This document shows positions 48,488 to 57,223 of a stretch of DNA of 64,000 nucleotides, in pieces; within the stretch, counting starts at the first letter, position 1; each line of letters opens with the position of its first letter. The notes under the pieces are model-generated. The model saw nothing but the letters and a program-made list of their open reading frames with translations. It had not been told where the DNA came from and did not search any database. This DNA is from Actinomycetota bacterium (GTDB taxonomy: Bacteria > Actinomycetota > Coriobacteriia > Anaerosomatales > Anaerosomataceae), in assembly GCA_004348925.1 (NCBI GenBank), contig RCMX01000006.1, forward strand, positions 584,326 through 648,325, written 5' to 3'. The position numbers were made by a program, and so were the translations under genes.

Positions 48488-50173
48488 GTGGGTACTCCTA
48501 CAGACGGCATGCAGGATCTGTTCTACGCCAACCCGTTGCCCATGCTCGTTGTCGAGCGACAAGGCCTGCGAGTGCTTGCCGCCAACAAGAGCGCGGAACG
48601 CGCGTACGGCGTCCCCGGGGGACTCACCGGCTGGTCCGCGGCTCAGCTGTGGAAGGAATCCCAGCGACCCGACCTTGAGGGCCTGCTTGCCGAAGCTGCG
48701 GCGGTGCGTCATCGCTCGGGGCCCTGGACGCACCTGGATGAGACAGGCAACACGCACGACGTCGGGATCTACTGCAGCGAACTCACGTACGAGGGCGTCG
48801 ATGCACTGCTGCTGGTGGTTGCCGACCTCACTGATGACCTCGCCCGGGAACGAGCGCTCGTCGAAGGAGCGTCGAAAGACACACTGACCGGCGTCGCTAA
48901 CAGCGCATACTTCCTCGACCGACTTCGGCAGATGGTCGGTCGCGCCACGCACGAGCCCGACTACCGGTTCACGGTGCTCTACCTCGATCTTGATCGCTTC
49001 CGGGATGTCAACGAGCGGCTTGGACATATCGCTGCCGACAAGATCCTTGCCGAGGTCGGCGCAAGGCTCACGGCGGCGCTTCGCCCCGGCGAGTTCGTTG
49101 CACGCGTCGGTGGCGATGAATTCGGCGTCCTGTCCGACGCTCAGGCGTCGGGCAACGGCCCACTGAGACTCGCGGAGCGTATGATGCAGGCCTTGAGCGA
49201 ACCATTCGGCACCCAGCCGCCCATCTCCCTTTCGGCGAGCATCGGTGTCGTGGTCGGCGGGGGCGAGCCTGTTATTCAGACCGACGCGATCATCCGCAAT
49301 GCCGATGCCGCGATGCATCGGGCGAAGCAGCAGGGTCGGGCACGCTACGAGCTCTTCGACGAAAGCCTGCATCAGCGCGCGGTCGACTATGCGCGAACCG
49401 AGGCGGAGCTTCGTCTCGGGCTCAAGCAGAACGAGTTCGCGCTGTACTATCAACCGATCGTCACGATCGCCGGAGGAGGAATGCACGGGGCAGAGGCGCT
49501 CCTGCGCTGGGTCAAGCCGCAGGAGGGCGTTCTTGCGCCGGGTGCGTTCATCTCGGTAGCGGAAGAGAGCGGGCTGATCGTTCCGCTCGGCGACTGGGTT
49601 ATCCATGACGCATGCCGGCAGATGCGCGAGTGGCGCGACGAAGGCCTCTCCGAGATCTCGGTCTCTGTGAATGTGAGCGCACGTCAGTTCCGCGACGGAG
49701 ATGTGGTCGCGACGTTGAAGGGCGCGCTTCAGGACACCGGCATAGAAGCGCGGCTCCTCACGGCGGAACTCACCGAGAGCGTCGTGATGGAGGATCCGGT
49801 CGCCTCGATTGAGATCATGACCGAGATCAGCGCGCTCGGAATCGGTCTGGCGATGGACGACTTCGGAACCGGCTACTCATCTTTGAGCTACCTGAAGCGA
49901 TTCAATTTCGATTCGCTCAAGATCGACCGTTCGTTCATCGATGGAATCGACCGGAGCGCCGGTGATGCGTCCATCGTCGCAGCTGTGATCGCGCTGGCTC
50001 ACAGCTTCAAGTCACGCGCTGTCGGCGAGGGCGTCGAGACCCCAGAACAACTCCAGTACCTGCGGCTCTTGAGGTGTGATATGGCACAAGGGTTCTACTT
50101 CAGCCGTCCCGTTCCGGCGGACGATTTCGCGGGGATCATGCGCCGGGGCACACCATGGTCGGGCCTGTCGTGA
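48488..50173 (+). CDS. PAS-GGDEF-EAL cyclic-di-GMP enzyme
   Basis: About 561 residues, no membrane segment. PAS domain about 7-125; GGDEF domain about 135-290 with an intact GGDEF near residue 208; the inhibitory site is RPGE instead of RxxD at the correct five-residue distance. EAL domain about 305-555 with GAEALLRW, NVSARQF, ELTESVVMED, DDFGTGYSS and KIDRSFI, so all catalytic residues for phosphodiesterase action are present. It may make and break c-di-GMP. The GTG start at 48488 has a weak ribosome site; an ATG at 48509 is an alternative. The end overlaps the flavin reductase gene. Confidence 0.92.
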   Translation: MGTPTDGMQDLFYANPLPMLVVERQGLRVLAANKSAERAYGVPGGLTGWSAAQLWKESQRPDLEGLLAEAAAVRHRSGPWTHLDETGNTHDVGIYCSELTYEGVDALLLVVADLTDDLARERALVEGASKDTLTGVANSAYFLDRLRQMVGRATHEPDYRFTVLYLDLDRFRDVNERLGHIAADKILAEVGARLTAALRPGEFVARVGGDEFGVLSDAQASGNGPLRLAERMMQALSEPFGTQPPISLSASIGVVVGGGEPVIQTDAIIRNADAAMHRAKQQGRARYELFDESLHQRAVDYARTEAELRLGLKQNEFALYYQPIVTIAGGGMHGAEALLRWVKPQEGVLAPGAFISVAEESGLIVPLGDWVIHDACRQMREWRDEGLSEISVSVNVSARQFRDGDVVATLKGALQDTGIEARLLTAELTESVVMEDPVASIEIMTEISALGIGLAMDDFGTGYSSLSYLKRFNFDSLKIDRSFIDGIDRSAGDASIVAAVIALAHSFKSRAVGEGVETPEQLQYLRLLRCDMAQGFYFSRPVPADDFAGIMRRGTPWSGLS

Positions 50174-50883
50174 GCGCCGAGGAGTTCGAGGTCGTCTATC
50201 TGGGCACACGGCCGTGTGCCGAGGGCGTCGCATCGTTCCGCTTCTCTCGGCCAGAGGGCTATTCGTTCACTCCCGGCCAGTTCTTCGCGCTGACATTGAC
50301 CACGAACGATGGTGTCGAGTCCAAGTTCTTCTCGCATGCCGACGCTCCGGCAGATGCAGCCATCGAACTCACCACGCGCCTGAGCGGTTCAGCATTCAAG
50401 TCGGCACTCGTCGATCTGCCGAGAGGTGCGACGGTCACCCTGAGCGGGCCGCGGGGTCGCCTCGGCGTTCCCGAAGGTGCGGACAGCATCGGGTTTCTGA
50501 CGGGTGGGGTGGGAATCACGCCGGCGCACAGCATCATCCGGGATGCGATGCAGCGATCGAGCGGGCTGGACATCGCGCTTATCTACGGCAACCGGGACGA
50601 GAGCTGCATACCGTACGGCGAGGAGTTCAGGGGTTACGCCGAGGCCGGTACGCTTCTGTACGTGGAGACGCTCGATCACCCCGGCGTCGACTGGCACGGT
50701 GAGTCGGGCTTCATCACGGCTGACCTGGTACGCAGGCACGTCGCGGAGCCGGCGGGGCGTCCATGGATCGTCGCGGGGCCGCCTCCGATGGTGGATGCGA
50801 TGAAGCGCGTCGTGGCGGACCTCGGCCTGCCTTCCGAGTCGGTCTCCTACGAGCTGTTCGCTGGATACGGGCCAAACGGGTAG
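50170..50883 (+). CDS. Ferredoxin-NADP reductase-like FAD/NAD(P) oxidoreductase
   Basis: 237 residues. The N-terminal FAD barrel has RFSRPEGYSFTPGQFFALTL, the pyridine nucleotide domain GFLTGGVGITPAHSII and the end WIVAGPPPMVDAMKRVV. There is no ferredoxin or flavohaem domain, so it is a stand-alone reductase. The GTG at 50170 overlaps the upstream stop (GTGA); an ATG at 50155 would add five residues. The overlap suggests joint expression with the c-di-GMP enzyme. Confidence 0.88.
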   Translation: MSAEEFEVVYLGTRPCAEGVASFRFSRPEGYSFTPGQFFALTLTTNDGVESKFFSHADAPADAAIELTTRLSGSAFKSALVDLPRGATVTLSGPRGRLGVPEGADSIGFLTGGVGITPAHSIIRDAMQRSSGLDIALIYGNRDESCIPYGEEFRGYAEAGTLLYVETLDHPGVDWHGESGFITADLVRRHVAEPAGRPWIVAGPPPMVDAMKRVVADLGLPSESVSYELFAGYGPNG

Positions 50884-50925
50884 ATACTCCTTGATTCTGG
50901 CCCCGTGATCGGCGAGGAGTATCAC

Positions 50926-51324
50926 ATGGAGCTCATGTCCAAGGTCTGCAAGTCCGAGGAAATGAACTTCGAGCGGCTGGCGGCACGGATCTTTGTCGCC
51001 GGGGGTGGAGTGTTCTGGATCGCCGCGGTTCTAGGTATGGACCTCGGCTATCGGGACAAGGGCGTCTTCGGTGCCGCGCAAACCGCGCTCATCCCGCTCG
51101 CAATCGCAGCCGGCGCTCTCGCAATCGGGTGGTTCTACGAGAACCTTGCGGCTGCTGTGTTGCTTGGTGGGACGGTTGGCACGGTCGTGTGGGGCATCGC
51201 TTCCGGCTGGGAGGGCGGCGTCTGGTGGGTCATGACGGGCGTCCTGATAGGGCCGATGGCGATTGCTGCGCTGCTGTTCTTCCTTGCTGCGAGGATGCAG
51301 CGGATCTGCGAATTGCGAGCTTAG
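50926..51324 (+). CDS. Unknown four-helix membrane protein
   Basis: 132 residues that I do not recognise. Four hydrophobic segments (IFVAGGGVFWIAAVLGM, AQTALIPLAIAAGALAIGWFY, AAAVLLGGTVGTVVWGIA, WWVMTGVLIGPMAIAALLFFLA). The ATG at 50926 lies six bases after GAGGAG. It follows the flavin reductase by 42 bases. The next 237 bases (51325-51561) hold no gene that I can support; a GGGGAC / GGTCCCC hairpin lies at about 51477-51502. Confidence 0.65.
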   Translation: MELMSKVCKSEEMNFERLAARIFVAGGGVFWIAAVLGMDLGYRDKGVFGAAQTALIPLAIAAGALAIGWFYENLAAAVLLGGTVGTVVWGIASGWEGGVWWVMTGVLIGPMAIAALLFFLAARMQRICELRA

Positions 51325-51561
51325 TGGCATCGCCGCTCGTCAGTCCGTTCGTCAGAACAGGCATCCGTTCATGCTGGGCTAGATGCCGCTCATTCTGCTC
51401 CTCTGGCGAATTCTGCAACATGCGATACACTTGCACCGTGTGTAAGCCAGCACTTGGCGGCGCGCACTGTGCAGTGGGGACACGGAGCACGCACGGTCCC
51501 CGAACGAGGTCGGTGCGCTGACTCGCGGACTGGTTCTGTTCCACTTCGAGGAAGGCGACGG

Positions 51562-51918
51562 GTGTACGACCTGGAAGGGGTTCTCGGGCCCTCCGTCATG
51601 TCCTTCGTGGATAAGCACGTCCGCTCGCTGCTGACGTGGGACATCCTGGTGTTCTTTCACCGCAACCCCGATGCTGTTCTTGACATCGAGGGCCTCGCAT
51701 CACGCCTTGGCAGACGCATCGAGGAGCTTGAGCCGGAGATAGACGCCCTTGCAGACGGTCGCATCGTTGCGCTCGCAGGCGGGCTCATCCGGTACAAACC
51801 AACCCCCGAGATGCGCGAGACGGTCAGTGCGTTCGTGGACAGCTGCCAGGACCGGGGTCGTCGGCTCGCCCTGATAGCCCTCGTGTTGCACAAGATCAAC
51901 CCACACGTCGGAGCGTAG
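51562..51918 (+). CDS. Small winged-helix-like protein of unknown role
   Basis: About 118 residues. The middle looks like a winged helix: LTWDILVFFHRNPDAVLDIEGLASRL, then GRRIEELEPEIDALADGRIVALAGGLIRYKP, followed by a C-terminal helix (ETVSAFVDSCQDRGRRLALIALVLHKI). No enzyme motif. The GTG at 51562 follows GAGGAAGG by six bases; ATG at 51598 is the alternative. It converges on the HD-GYP gene, six bases apart. Confidence 0.62.
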   Translation: MYDLEGVLGPSVMSFVDKHVRSLLTWDILVFFHRNPDAVLDIEGLASRLGRRIEELEPEIDALADGRIVALAGGLIRYKPTPEMRETVSAFVDSCQDRGRRLALIALVLHKINPHVGA

Positions 51919-51924
51919 ATCCCG

Positions 51925-53247
51925 CTAGAGGTGGTCCGAGACCGTCACCGCCAGGCTTTCCGGATCCACGATCTCAACGATGCCGACCTGCGCCTCCGCG
52001 GTCTCAAGCTCGCGTTCCGACTCGAGTTGCAGCCCGTCTGCGTCGTACATCAACCGCACTCTCGGATGAAGCGGGTCTGCTCCCCGCGCACACACGACGC
52101 CCACGGAGTGATCGGTCAGCCGAACGACGCAGCCGATCGGGAAGACGCCGAGCGCCTTCACGAAGAGCCGCGTCAGTGTCTGGTCAAGCATCGTGGCGGT
52201 ATCTCGCAGCAGCTGGATCACGGCCTGGTCCGGCGTCATGCCGAATCCATCCGGCTTGACCGTCGTGAGACGGTCGTATCGGTCGGCGATGGCCACCATG
52301 CGGCTGTACGGGTGTGTCACATACCCGGGCTCACGTTCCGGATACCCCGAGCCATCGGCAGCCATGTGATGCTCGTACGCCACGAGCATCGGCGTCCTAT
52401 CCTGCTCGGGCAGACGCGAGAGTATGTCCGCGCCGATTTTAGGATGCAGGTAACGCGCCTGCTCCACCTGCGCCGGATCATCGGTATCGAACGCCACCTT
52501 CCCGATGTCATGCAGTAGCGCCGCAACACCGAGCGATGTGAGCCCTTCCTCGGGAATGCCGAGCTCGTTGCCCACCACAAGCGCATAGATCATCGTGTTG
52601 ATCGAGTGGAAGAGGCTGGACTCGCTCTGGCCGTTCATGGTCGCGAGACCCAGAACCGCGGCGCTGTCGTCCATCAGTCGCGCGAGGATACCCTCGACGA
52701 CCATCCCCGCCTCGCCGACGTTCGGGTCGCCCGTTTGCTGGATACGCGCGGTCAATGTGCGCAGGACGCCGAGGAGGCGCTTGTACAGCGCGCGGTCCTG
52801 CTCGCGGATGCGATCGCGTTCCTCGGCTTCGGCCGCATCCTCGTCGATGAATGCGGCGATGGCGATCGAAGTGGCGCCGCGCCGCTCCAGCTCCTCGGCG
52901 ACATCCAGGCCGGGCGACGGCCGCATCGACAGGACTTCCACCAAGGTGATCGCATCGTGCTCGGAGATGTCGGGATTGAATGTGATGCTCTCGACGCGGT
53001 GCGCCTCGAGTGCCTCGGCGATCGCGTGAGATCCGGACACGTCCGATGACAGTACGCGGCTATCCTGATACAACCTGCCGAGATGTACGTTGAGCGTGAA
53101 GGGCCCATCAACCACGCAGGCATGCACGGCAGCGGTGAGCTCGGCGACCGCCTGCTGGTATTTCGGGTGCGCGGGCGGGTAGAGGTGCGTCGCCTTCCTG
53201 GCGGCAGAGAGCGCCGTGATCATCTCCAGAGCGATTCGCTCTTCCAT
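51925..53247 (-). CDS. HD-GYP domain protein with N-terminal 'LYPP' module
   Basis: 440 residues. Residues 1-130 form a module shared with 53247-55223, 61135-63300 and 63300-64000 (ARKATHLYPPAHPKYQQAV ... ITFNPDISEHDAITLVEVLS). A linker helix leads to an HD-GYP domain (about 185-370): HSINT, LLHDIGK (about 244), HPKIGADIL, YEHHMAADGSGYPE (about 299) and IADRYDRL. HD-GYP proteins hydrolyse c-di-GMP; the key residues are present. A small C-terminal beta domain follows (GCVVRLTDHSVGVVCARGADPLHPRVRLM). Start codon overlaps the upstream stop by one base (TGATG). Confidence 0.92.
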   Translation of the reverse strand: MEERIALEMITALSAARKATHLYPPAHPKYQQAVAELTAAVHACVVDGPFTLNVHLGRLYQDSRVLSSDVSGSHAIAEALEAHRVESITFNPDISEHDAITLVEVLSMRPSPGLDVAEELERRGATSIAIAAFIDEDAAEAEERDRIREQDRALYKRLLGVLRTLTARIQQTGDPNVGEAGMVVEGILARLMDDSAAVLGLATMNGQSESSLFHSINTMIYALVVGNELGIPEEGLTSLGVAALLHDIGKVAFDTDDPAQVEQARYLHPKIGADILSRLPEQDRTPMLVAYEHHMAADGSGYPEREPGYVTHPYSRMVAIADRYDRLTTVKPDGFGMTPDQAVIQLLRDTATMLDQTLTRLFVKALGVFPIGCVVRLTDHSVGVVCARGADPLHPRVRLMYDADGLQLESERELETAEAQVGIVEIVDPESLAVTVSDHL

Positions 53248-55223
53248 CAGCGGTCACCCCCGGCGTTGCGCGCCCGCAGTGCTTGACCGGCGAGATCGTT
53301 GATCTCGGCGAAGTGACCGCGCTTGATGAGCGCCTTTCGCCTGGCGATCCGGGACAACACGTCGCTCGCCTCCGGATCCGCCGAGCGCGCGAGCGCGTTG
53401 ATGATCTCACGACAGGCGGTGAAGTCCTTGCCGTCGCAGTCGAGCTCATCGAATCGGGCGCCGAGCATGCTCGCTGAACCTGGCGCTACCGAGCGCCCCG
53501 CTGCGCGGATCGCGACGAGCGCGACCTCTGGGCTCGGGTCACGGGTGAGCGAAGCGAGCTGGCGAACCGCCATCGCCGTACCGGCGCCGGCGAGCCCCTT
53601 CGCGGCTTCCTGTCGGGACTGCTCGTCGGGCCTCCGCAGGATGGCATCCACCGTCTGGCTGGACCGCGGATCGCCTTCGGTGGCGAGGCGCTGCACGATC
53701 GGCGCGAGGTTGAACCACTGGGCATGAGGCGCTTCTGCGACCAGGAGATCGAGCAGACGGCGCCCGAGCGCATCCCCTGCGATGGCAAGCCCATCCGAGT
53801 CCCGAACATTGAGGGCTTCGTGCAAGAAGGCGGTCTGTGCCGGTGCGCCGGTGCGTCGGAGGGTATCGCGCGCTGCTGGCATGAGCGAAGGGTCGTCGCT
53901 GAGTGCATGCAGCAGGGCCGACATCGACCGCGGACCCGTTGCCTTGCGAATCGCGCCGCGAAGCTTCTCGGTCAGCTCGGGCCATGGTTGGTCTGTGCGG
54001 GCCTCGCGACTCGCCAGCTCCGATAGGACCTGGTCGGCCAGCCGGAAATCGCGCATCTCGAACAGGGCCGGCACCATCGAGGCGAGCCCGTCGAGCGTCT
54101 TGCAGTACAGGGCGAAGTCCTCCTGCTGGTCGAGCAGCTGCAACATCGTGGTCACGCTTCGCGTGTTCATCTTGGTCATCGATGATTGGACCTCGCCGCG
54201 CGCCTTCTCGACTTCCTCCGGGCGGACCTCGGCGATTTGTGCGACCTTCGTGTAGTCAGGTCGCTGTTCGACCAGGGGAGACTCGGGCTCCGCCTTCTCC
54301 CTGAGTTCCAACATGTGATCGAGGAACGCCATCTCACGCGCGGTGTGCCCCGCCGACGCCAGGAGCGGCTTGACCTCGGCCAGTATCTCCGAGACGCGTT
54401 CTCCAAGCGGCAGCTTCGCCAGCATATTCGACATGGAGAGCACGTTCTTGCCGAACATCCCACCTGCAAGCGACTGCGCCATATCCTGCGTGCCGATCGA
54501 TCCGAACACCCCGCTCATGAGCGATCTGATGTCGGTGTCTTTGACCGAGACTCCCATGAGCGCGTCTCGTCCGTCGGGCTGTTGCTTCAGAAACGCCGAG
54601 GAAAGCGAAGCCATGAGGCGGTCCATACCCTCCGCCCCAACGGCGCCGGCGAGCTCCGTGAGCCCCTCCGCCAGTGCCGCGGGGTCTCCCGACGTGGCGC
54701 TTGCGAGCCAGAGCGCGAGCTTGTCAGGGTCGCTCGCGAGTTCACGAAGGAACTCGTCGATGTCATCGCCCTGGTCGAGCGGTTCGAGCTCGGCGACGGT
54801 CAATGAGACATCTGACACCCTGACGCACTCGACGCCGCCGGCGGCGAGCACGGCGCCCATGCCACCAGCCTCCCTGACCTCGAGCGGGTCCCTGAGCACG
54901 GCGCTCACGAACGAGATGAGCTCGTCCACGCCCGCGCCGGGCAGGACGCTCATCTCGGCCACGCCATGGCGTGTCAGCATGTCGGCGAGCTCGCTTGAGC
55001 CGGGTGCGTTCACGGCGGAATTCCGGAAGGAGAACCCCTCGCGAGCGACCGTGAGCGTGAGAACAGGTTCGTCTACCAGGAAGGAGTTGAGCGCCTCAAG
55101 CGCAGCTTCGGCGGTCTGTCTCGGGATCGGGCTGGAGGGAGGGTAGAGCCGTAGCGTCTTGGCAGAAGTCGCAAGAGAGCGAACAACAGTATCGACCGCG
55201 CGCTTGACCTGCTCGTCTGACAC
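53247..55223 (-). CDS. HEAT-repeat-like protein with N-terminal 'LYPP' module (cassette 1)
   Basis: 658 residues without signal or membrane segment. The module (about 9-135: AKTLRLYPPSSPIPRQTAEAALEAL ... GVAEMSVLPGAGVDELISFVSAVLRD ... GGVECVRVSDV) is shared with three other proteins. The rest is alpha-helical; the last 200 residues have HEAT-like pairs (MAVRQLASLTRDPSPEVALVAIRAAGR). No catalytic motif. Such scaffolds bind proteins, so it may assemble with the HD-GYP product of the next gene. The GTG at 55223 follows GTGAGGG. Upstream 142 bases divide it from the divergent CorC gene. Confidence 0.75.
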   Translation of the reverse strand: MSDEQVKRAVDTVVRSLATSAKTLRLYPPSSPIPRQTAEAALEALNSFLVDEPVLTLTVAREGFSFRNSAVNAPGSSELADMLTRHGVAEMSVLPGAGVDELISFVSAVLRDPLEVREAGGMGAVLAAGGVECVRVSDVSLTVAELEPLDQGDDIDEFLRELASDPDKLALWLASATSGDPAALAEGLTELAGAVGAEGMDRLMASLSSAFLKQQPDGRDALMGVSVKDTDIRSLMSGVFGSIGTQDMAQSLAGGMFGKNVLSMSNMLAKLPLGERVSEILAEVKPLLASAGHTAREMAFLDHMLELREKAEPESPLVEQRPDYTKVAQIAEVRPEEVEKARGEVQSSMTKMNTRSVTTMLQLLDQQEDFALYCKTLDGLASMVPALFEMRDFRLADQVLSELASREARTDQPWPELTEKLRGAIRKATGPRSMSALLHALSDDPSLMPAARDTLRRTGAPAQTAFLHEALNVRDSDGLAIAGDALGRRLLDLLVAEAPHAQWFNLAPIVQRLATEGDPRSSQTVDAILRRPDEQSRQEAAKGLAGAGTAMAVRQLASLTRDPSPEVALVAIRAAGRSVAPGSASMLGARFDELDCDGKDFTACREIINALARSADPEASDVLSRIARRKALIKRGHFAEINDLAGQALRARNAGGDR

Positions 55224-55365
55224 CGTGCCCTCACCCCCAGGGATTCACCGCGACCTTGCAGGATTCTCCTCTAACGCTCCGCTCACGTAAACCCACGCCG
55301 AAGAACCGCCATGCTCAAGAACATGACGTCGTTTCGGGCCGCCGACTTACGGTAACCTTATCGGC

Positions 55366-56703
55366 ATGGATGCATACATCGGAGAGATGTTCCTCGTGGC
55401 GGTGCTGGTCGTCCTGAACGGCTACTTCGCTGCCGCCGAGATCGCGCTGGTGAGCGCACGTCGTGCCGCGCTTCAGGCGGAAGCCGAGGAGGGCTCGTCG
55501 AAGGCACGCGCCGTACTTGCGCTGACAAGCGACCCGTCGAGATTCCTTGCGGCCACGCAGGTCGGCATCACGCTTGTCGGCTTCGGTGCGTCGGCGACCG
55601 CAGCGGTGACGCTTGCGACTCCGCTGGCGGCGTGGTTGCGCGGTCTTGGGTTCGGCTGGATGACCAACATCGCCGGCGGCCTGTCGATCCTGCTCGTGAC
55701 CATCGTCATCTCGTACCTTACGCTCGTGTTCGGCGAGCTGGCTCCCAAGCGGCTTGGGTTGCATCGCGCCGAGGGTGTCGCCAAGGCCGTTGCCGGACCG
55801 ATCGCACTGCTCCAGCGGCTGACGGCACCGCTCATCTGGCTGCTCTCGCGCTCGACTGACGGCGTCGCGCGCCTGCTCGGGGTCACGCCCGGGTCGGTGC
55901 GGCCCGGGGTGACCGAGGAGGAGATAAAGCTCCTCGTGACCGAGCAGGGCACGCTGCTCGAAGAAGAGAAGCGGATGATCCACGAGATCTTCGAGCTTGG
56001 CGACACCGTCGCCAAAGAAGTGATGGTGCCCCGGGTGGATGCGGCGATGCTCGAGGATACCTCCACGGTGCATGAAGCGATCGCGATGTTCCAAACCTCG
56101 GGCTACTCGCGGTTGCCCGTCTATCACGATGATCCTGACTCGGTGGTGGGCATCGTGCTGCTGAAGGACCTCGTCGGGCCTGCTTCGGCGGGGAACATGG
56201 ACAGCGCGGTCACCCGGTTCATGCGACCGGCCGTGTTCGTCCCCGAGACGAAGCCGATCCTTGCGATGCTCAGCGACATGCAGCGCGCGCACAACCATCT
56301 TGCGGTCGTCGTTGACGAGTACGGAGGCACGGCGGGGCTGGTCACGATCGAGGATATCGTCGAGGAGATCATCGGCGAGGTCGCCGACGAGTTCGACAAG
56401 GAGCGTCGTTACGTCACGACACTCGGACCCGATGAGTGGGTGGTCGACGGTCAGCTGTCGGTGGAAGAGGCCCGCGAGATGCTCGGCCTTGATGTGCCGG
56501 TATCGGACGAGTACGAGACCATCGCAGGCTGGGTGCTGATGGAACTCGGGCACATACCCGTTCCCGGCGAGGTCGTGGTCCACGGGTCACTGAACGTGAA
56601 AGTGGAGGCGGTGCGAAGACGGAGGATCGCGCGGCTGCGCGTCGTCCGGACGCACATCGACGAGACGAAGCACGGAGGATCTCATGGAGCGGACGCTGTA
56701 TAG
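55366..56703 (+). CDS. CNNM/CorC-family transporter (DUF21, CBS pair, CorC_HlyC)
   Basis: 445 residues. The DUF21 membrane domain (1-185) has LNGYFAAAEIALVSARR, TLVFGELAPKRLGL. A CBS pair (about 200-325) contains EVMVPRVDAAMLED, SGYSRLPVYHDDPDSVVGIVLLKDL and VVVDEYGGTAGLVTIEDIVEEIIGE. The CorC_HlyC domain closes it (about 345-430: DGQLSVEEAREMLGL..ETIAGWVL). Relatives export or exchange magnesium and affect metal homeostasis. The ribosome site is weak. The last 20 bases overlap the PspC gene. Confidence 0.94.
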   Translation: MDAYIGEMFLVAVLVVLNGYFAAAEIALVSARRAALQAEAEEGSSKARAVLALTSDPSRFLAATQVGITLVGFGASATAAVTLATPLAAWLRGLGFGWMTNIAGGLSILLVTIVISYLTLVFGELAPKRLGLHRAEGVAKAVAGPIALLQRLTAPLIWLLSRSTDGVARLLGVTPGSVRPGVTEEEIKLLVTEQGTLLEEEKRMIHEIFELGDTVAKEVMVPRVDAAMLEDTSTVHEAIAMFQTSGYSRLPVYHDDPDSVVGIVLLKDLVGPASAGNMDSAVTRFMRPAVFVPETKPILAMLSDMQRAHNHLAVVVDEYGGTAGLVTIEDIVEEIIGEVADEFDKERRYVTTLGPDEWVVDGQLSVEEAREMLGLDVPVSDEYETIAGWVLMELGHIPVPGEVVVHGSLNVKVEAVRRRRIARLRVVRTHIDETKHGGSHGADAV

Positions 56704-57223
56704 GAGCCGTAGCGATCGAATGATCGCAGGGGTCTGCGGCGGCATTGCCGAGTACTTCTCGCTGGACCCCACACTCGTGCGCGTAGGCGTTGTGTTGCTG
56801 GGCATAGTGACGCAGGGGGGTATCGGAATCGCCTATCTCGTCATGGCGATCATCGTTCCCGAGGAGCCCGTCGGGACGGGGGTTCCGACGAACGTGAGCG
56901 AACAAGGAGGGGTTCTTGTGAGTGACACCAACGAGCCGAAGGACAGTGGGATACCGAGCGCTCCGGAGGTCGTTCCGCCGCCGCAGTCCGTGTCCGAACC
57001 GGCGAACGCGCCGTCAGTCACACCCGCGACGCACAGCTGGACGCCACCGGCTCCGGTCGAACACGAGCACCGGGGCGGTGTCGGCTTCGGCGTGGCGCTT
57101 ATCCTGATCGGCGGACTGCTGCTGGCGAACCAGTTCTTGCCTGGCATCGACCTGTGGCGCTTCTGGCCACTCATCATCATCGCGGTCGGCATCAGCGCAC
57201 TCATCAAGGGGGCGCGTCGCTGA
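56684..57223 (+). CDS. PspC domain protein with C-terminal LiaF-like membrane part
   Basis: 179 residues. PspC domain first (1-62: LYRSRSDRMIAGVCGGIAEYFSLDPTLVRVGVVLL), then a Pro/Ser/Glu-rich linker (about 65-128), then two helices GVGFGVALILIGGLLLANQF and WRFWPLIIIAVGISALIKGA of the DUF5668/LiaF-TM type. PspC proteins sense envelope stress. GGAGG precedes the ATG. It overlaps the next start by one base. Confidence 0.9.
   Translation: MERTLYRSRSDRMIAGVCGGIAEYFSLDPTLVRVGVVLLGIVTQGGIGIAYLVMAIIVPEEPVGTGVPTNVSEQGGVLVSDTNEPKDSGIPSAPEVVPPPQSVSEPANAPSVTPATHSWTPPAPVEHEHRGGVGFGVALILIGGLLLANQFLPGIDLWRFWPLIIIAVGISALIKGARR

Noticed and set aside
51420..51521. 33-codon frame with CTVC...HC metal-site look
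   Set aside because: No ribosome site and no conserved context; too short to support.
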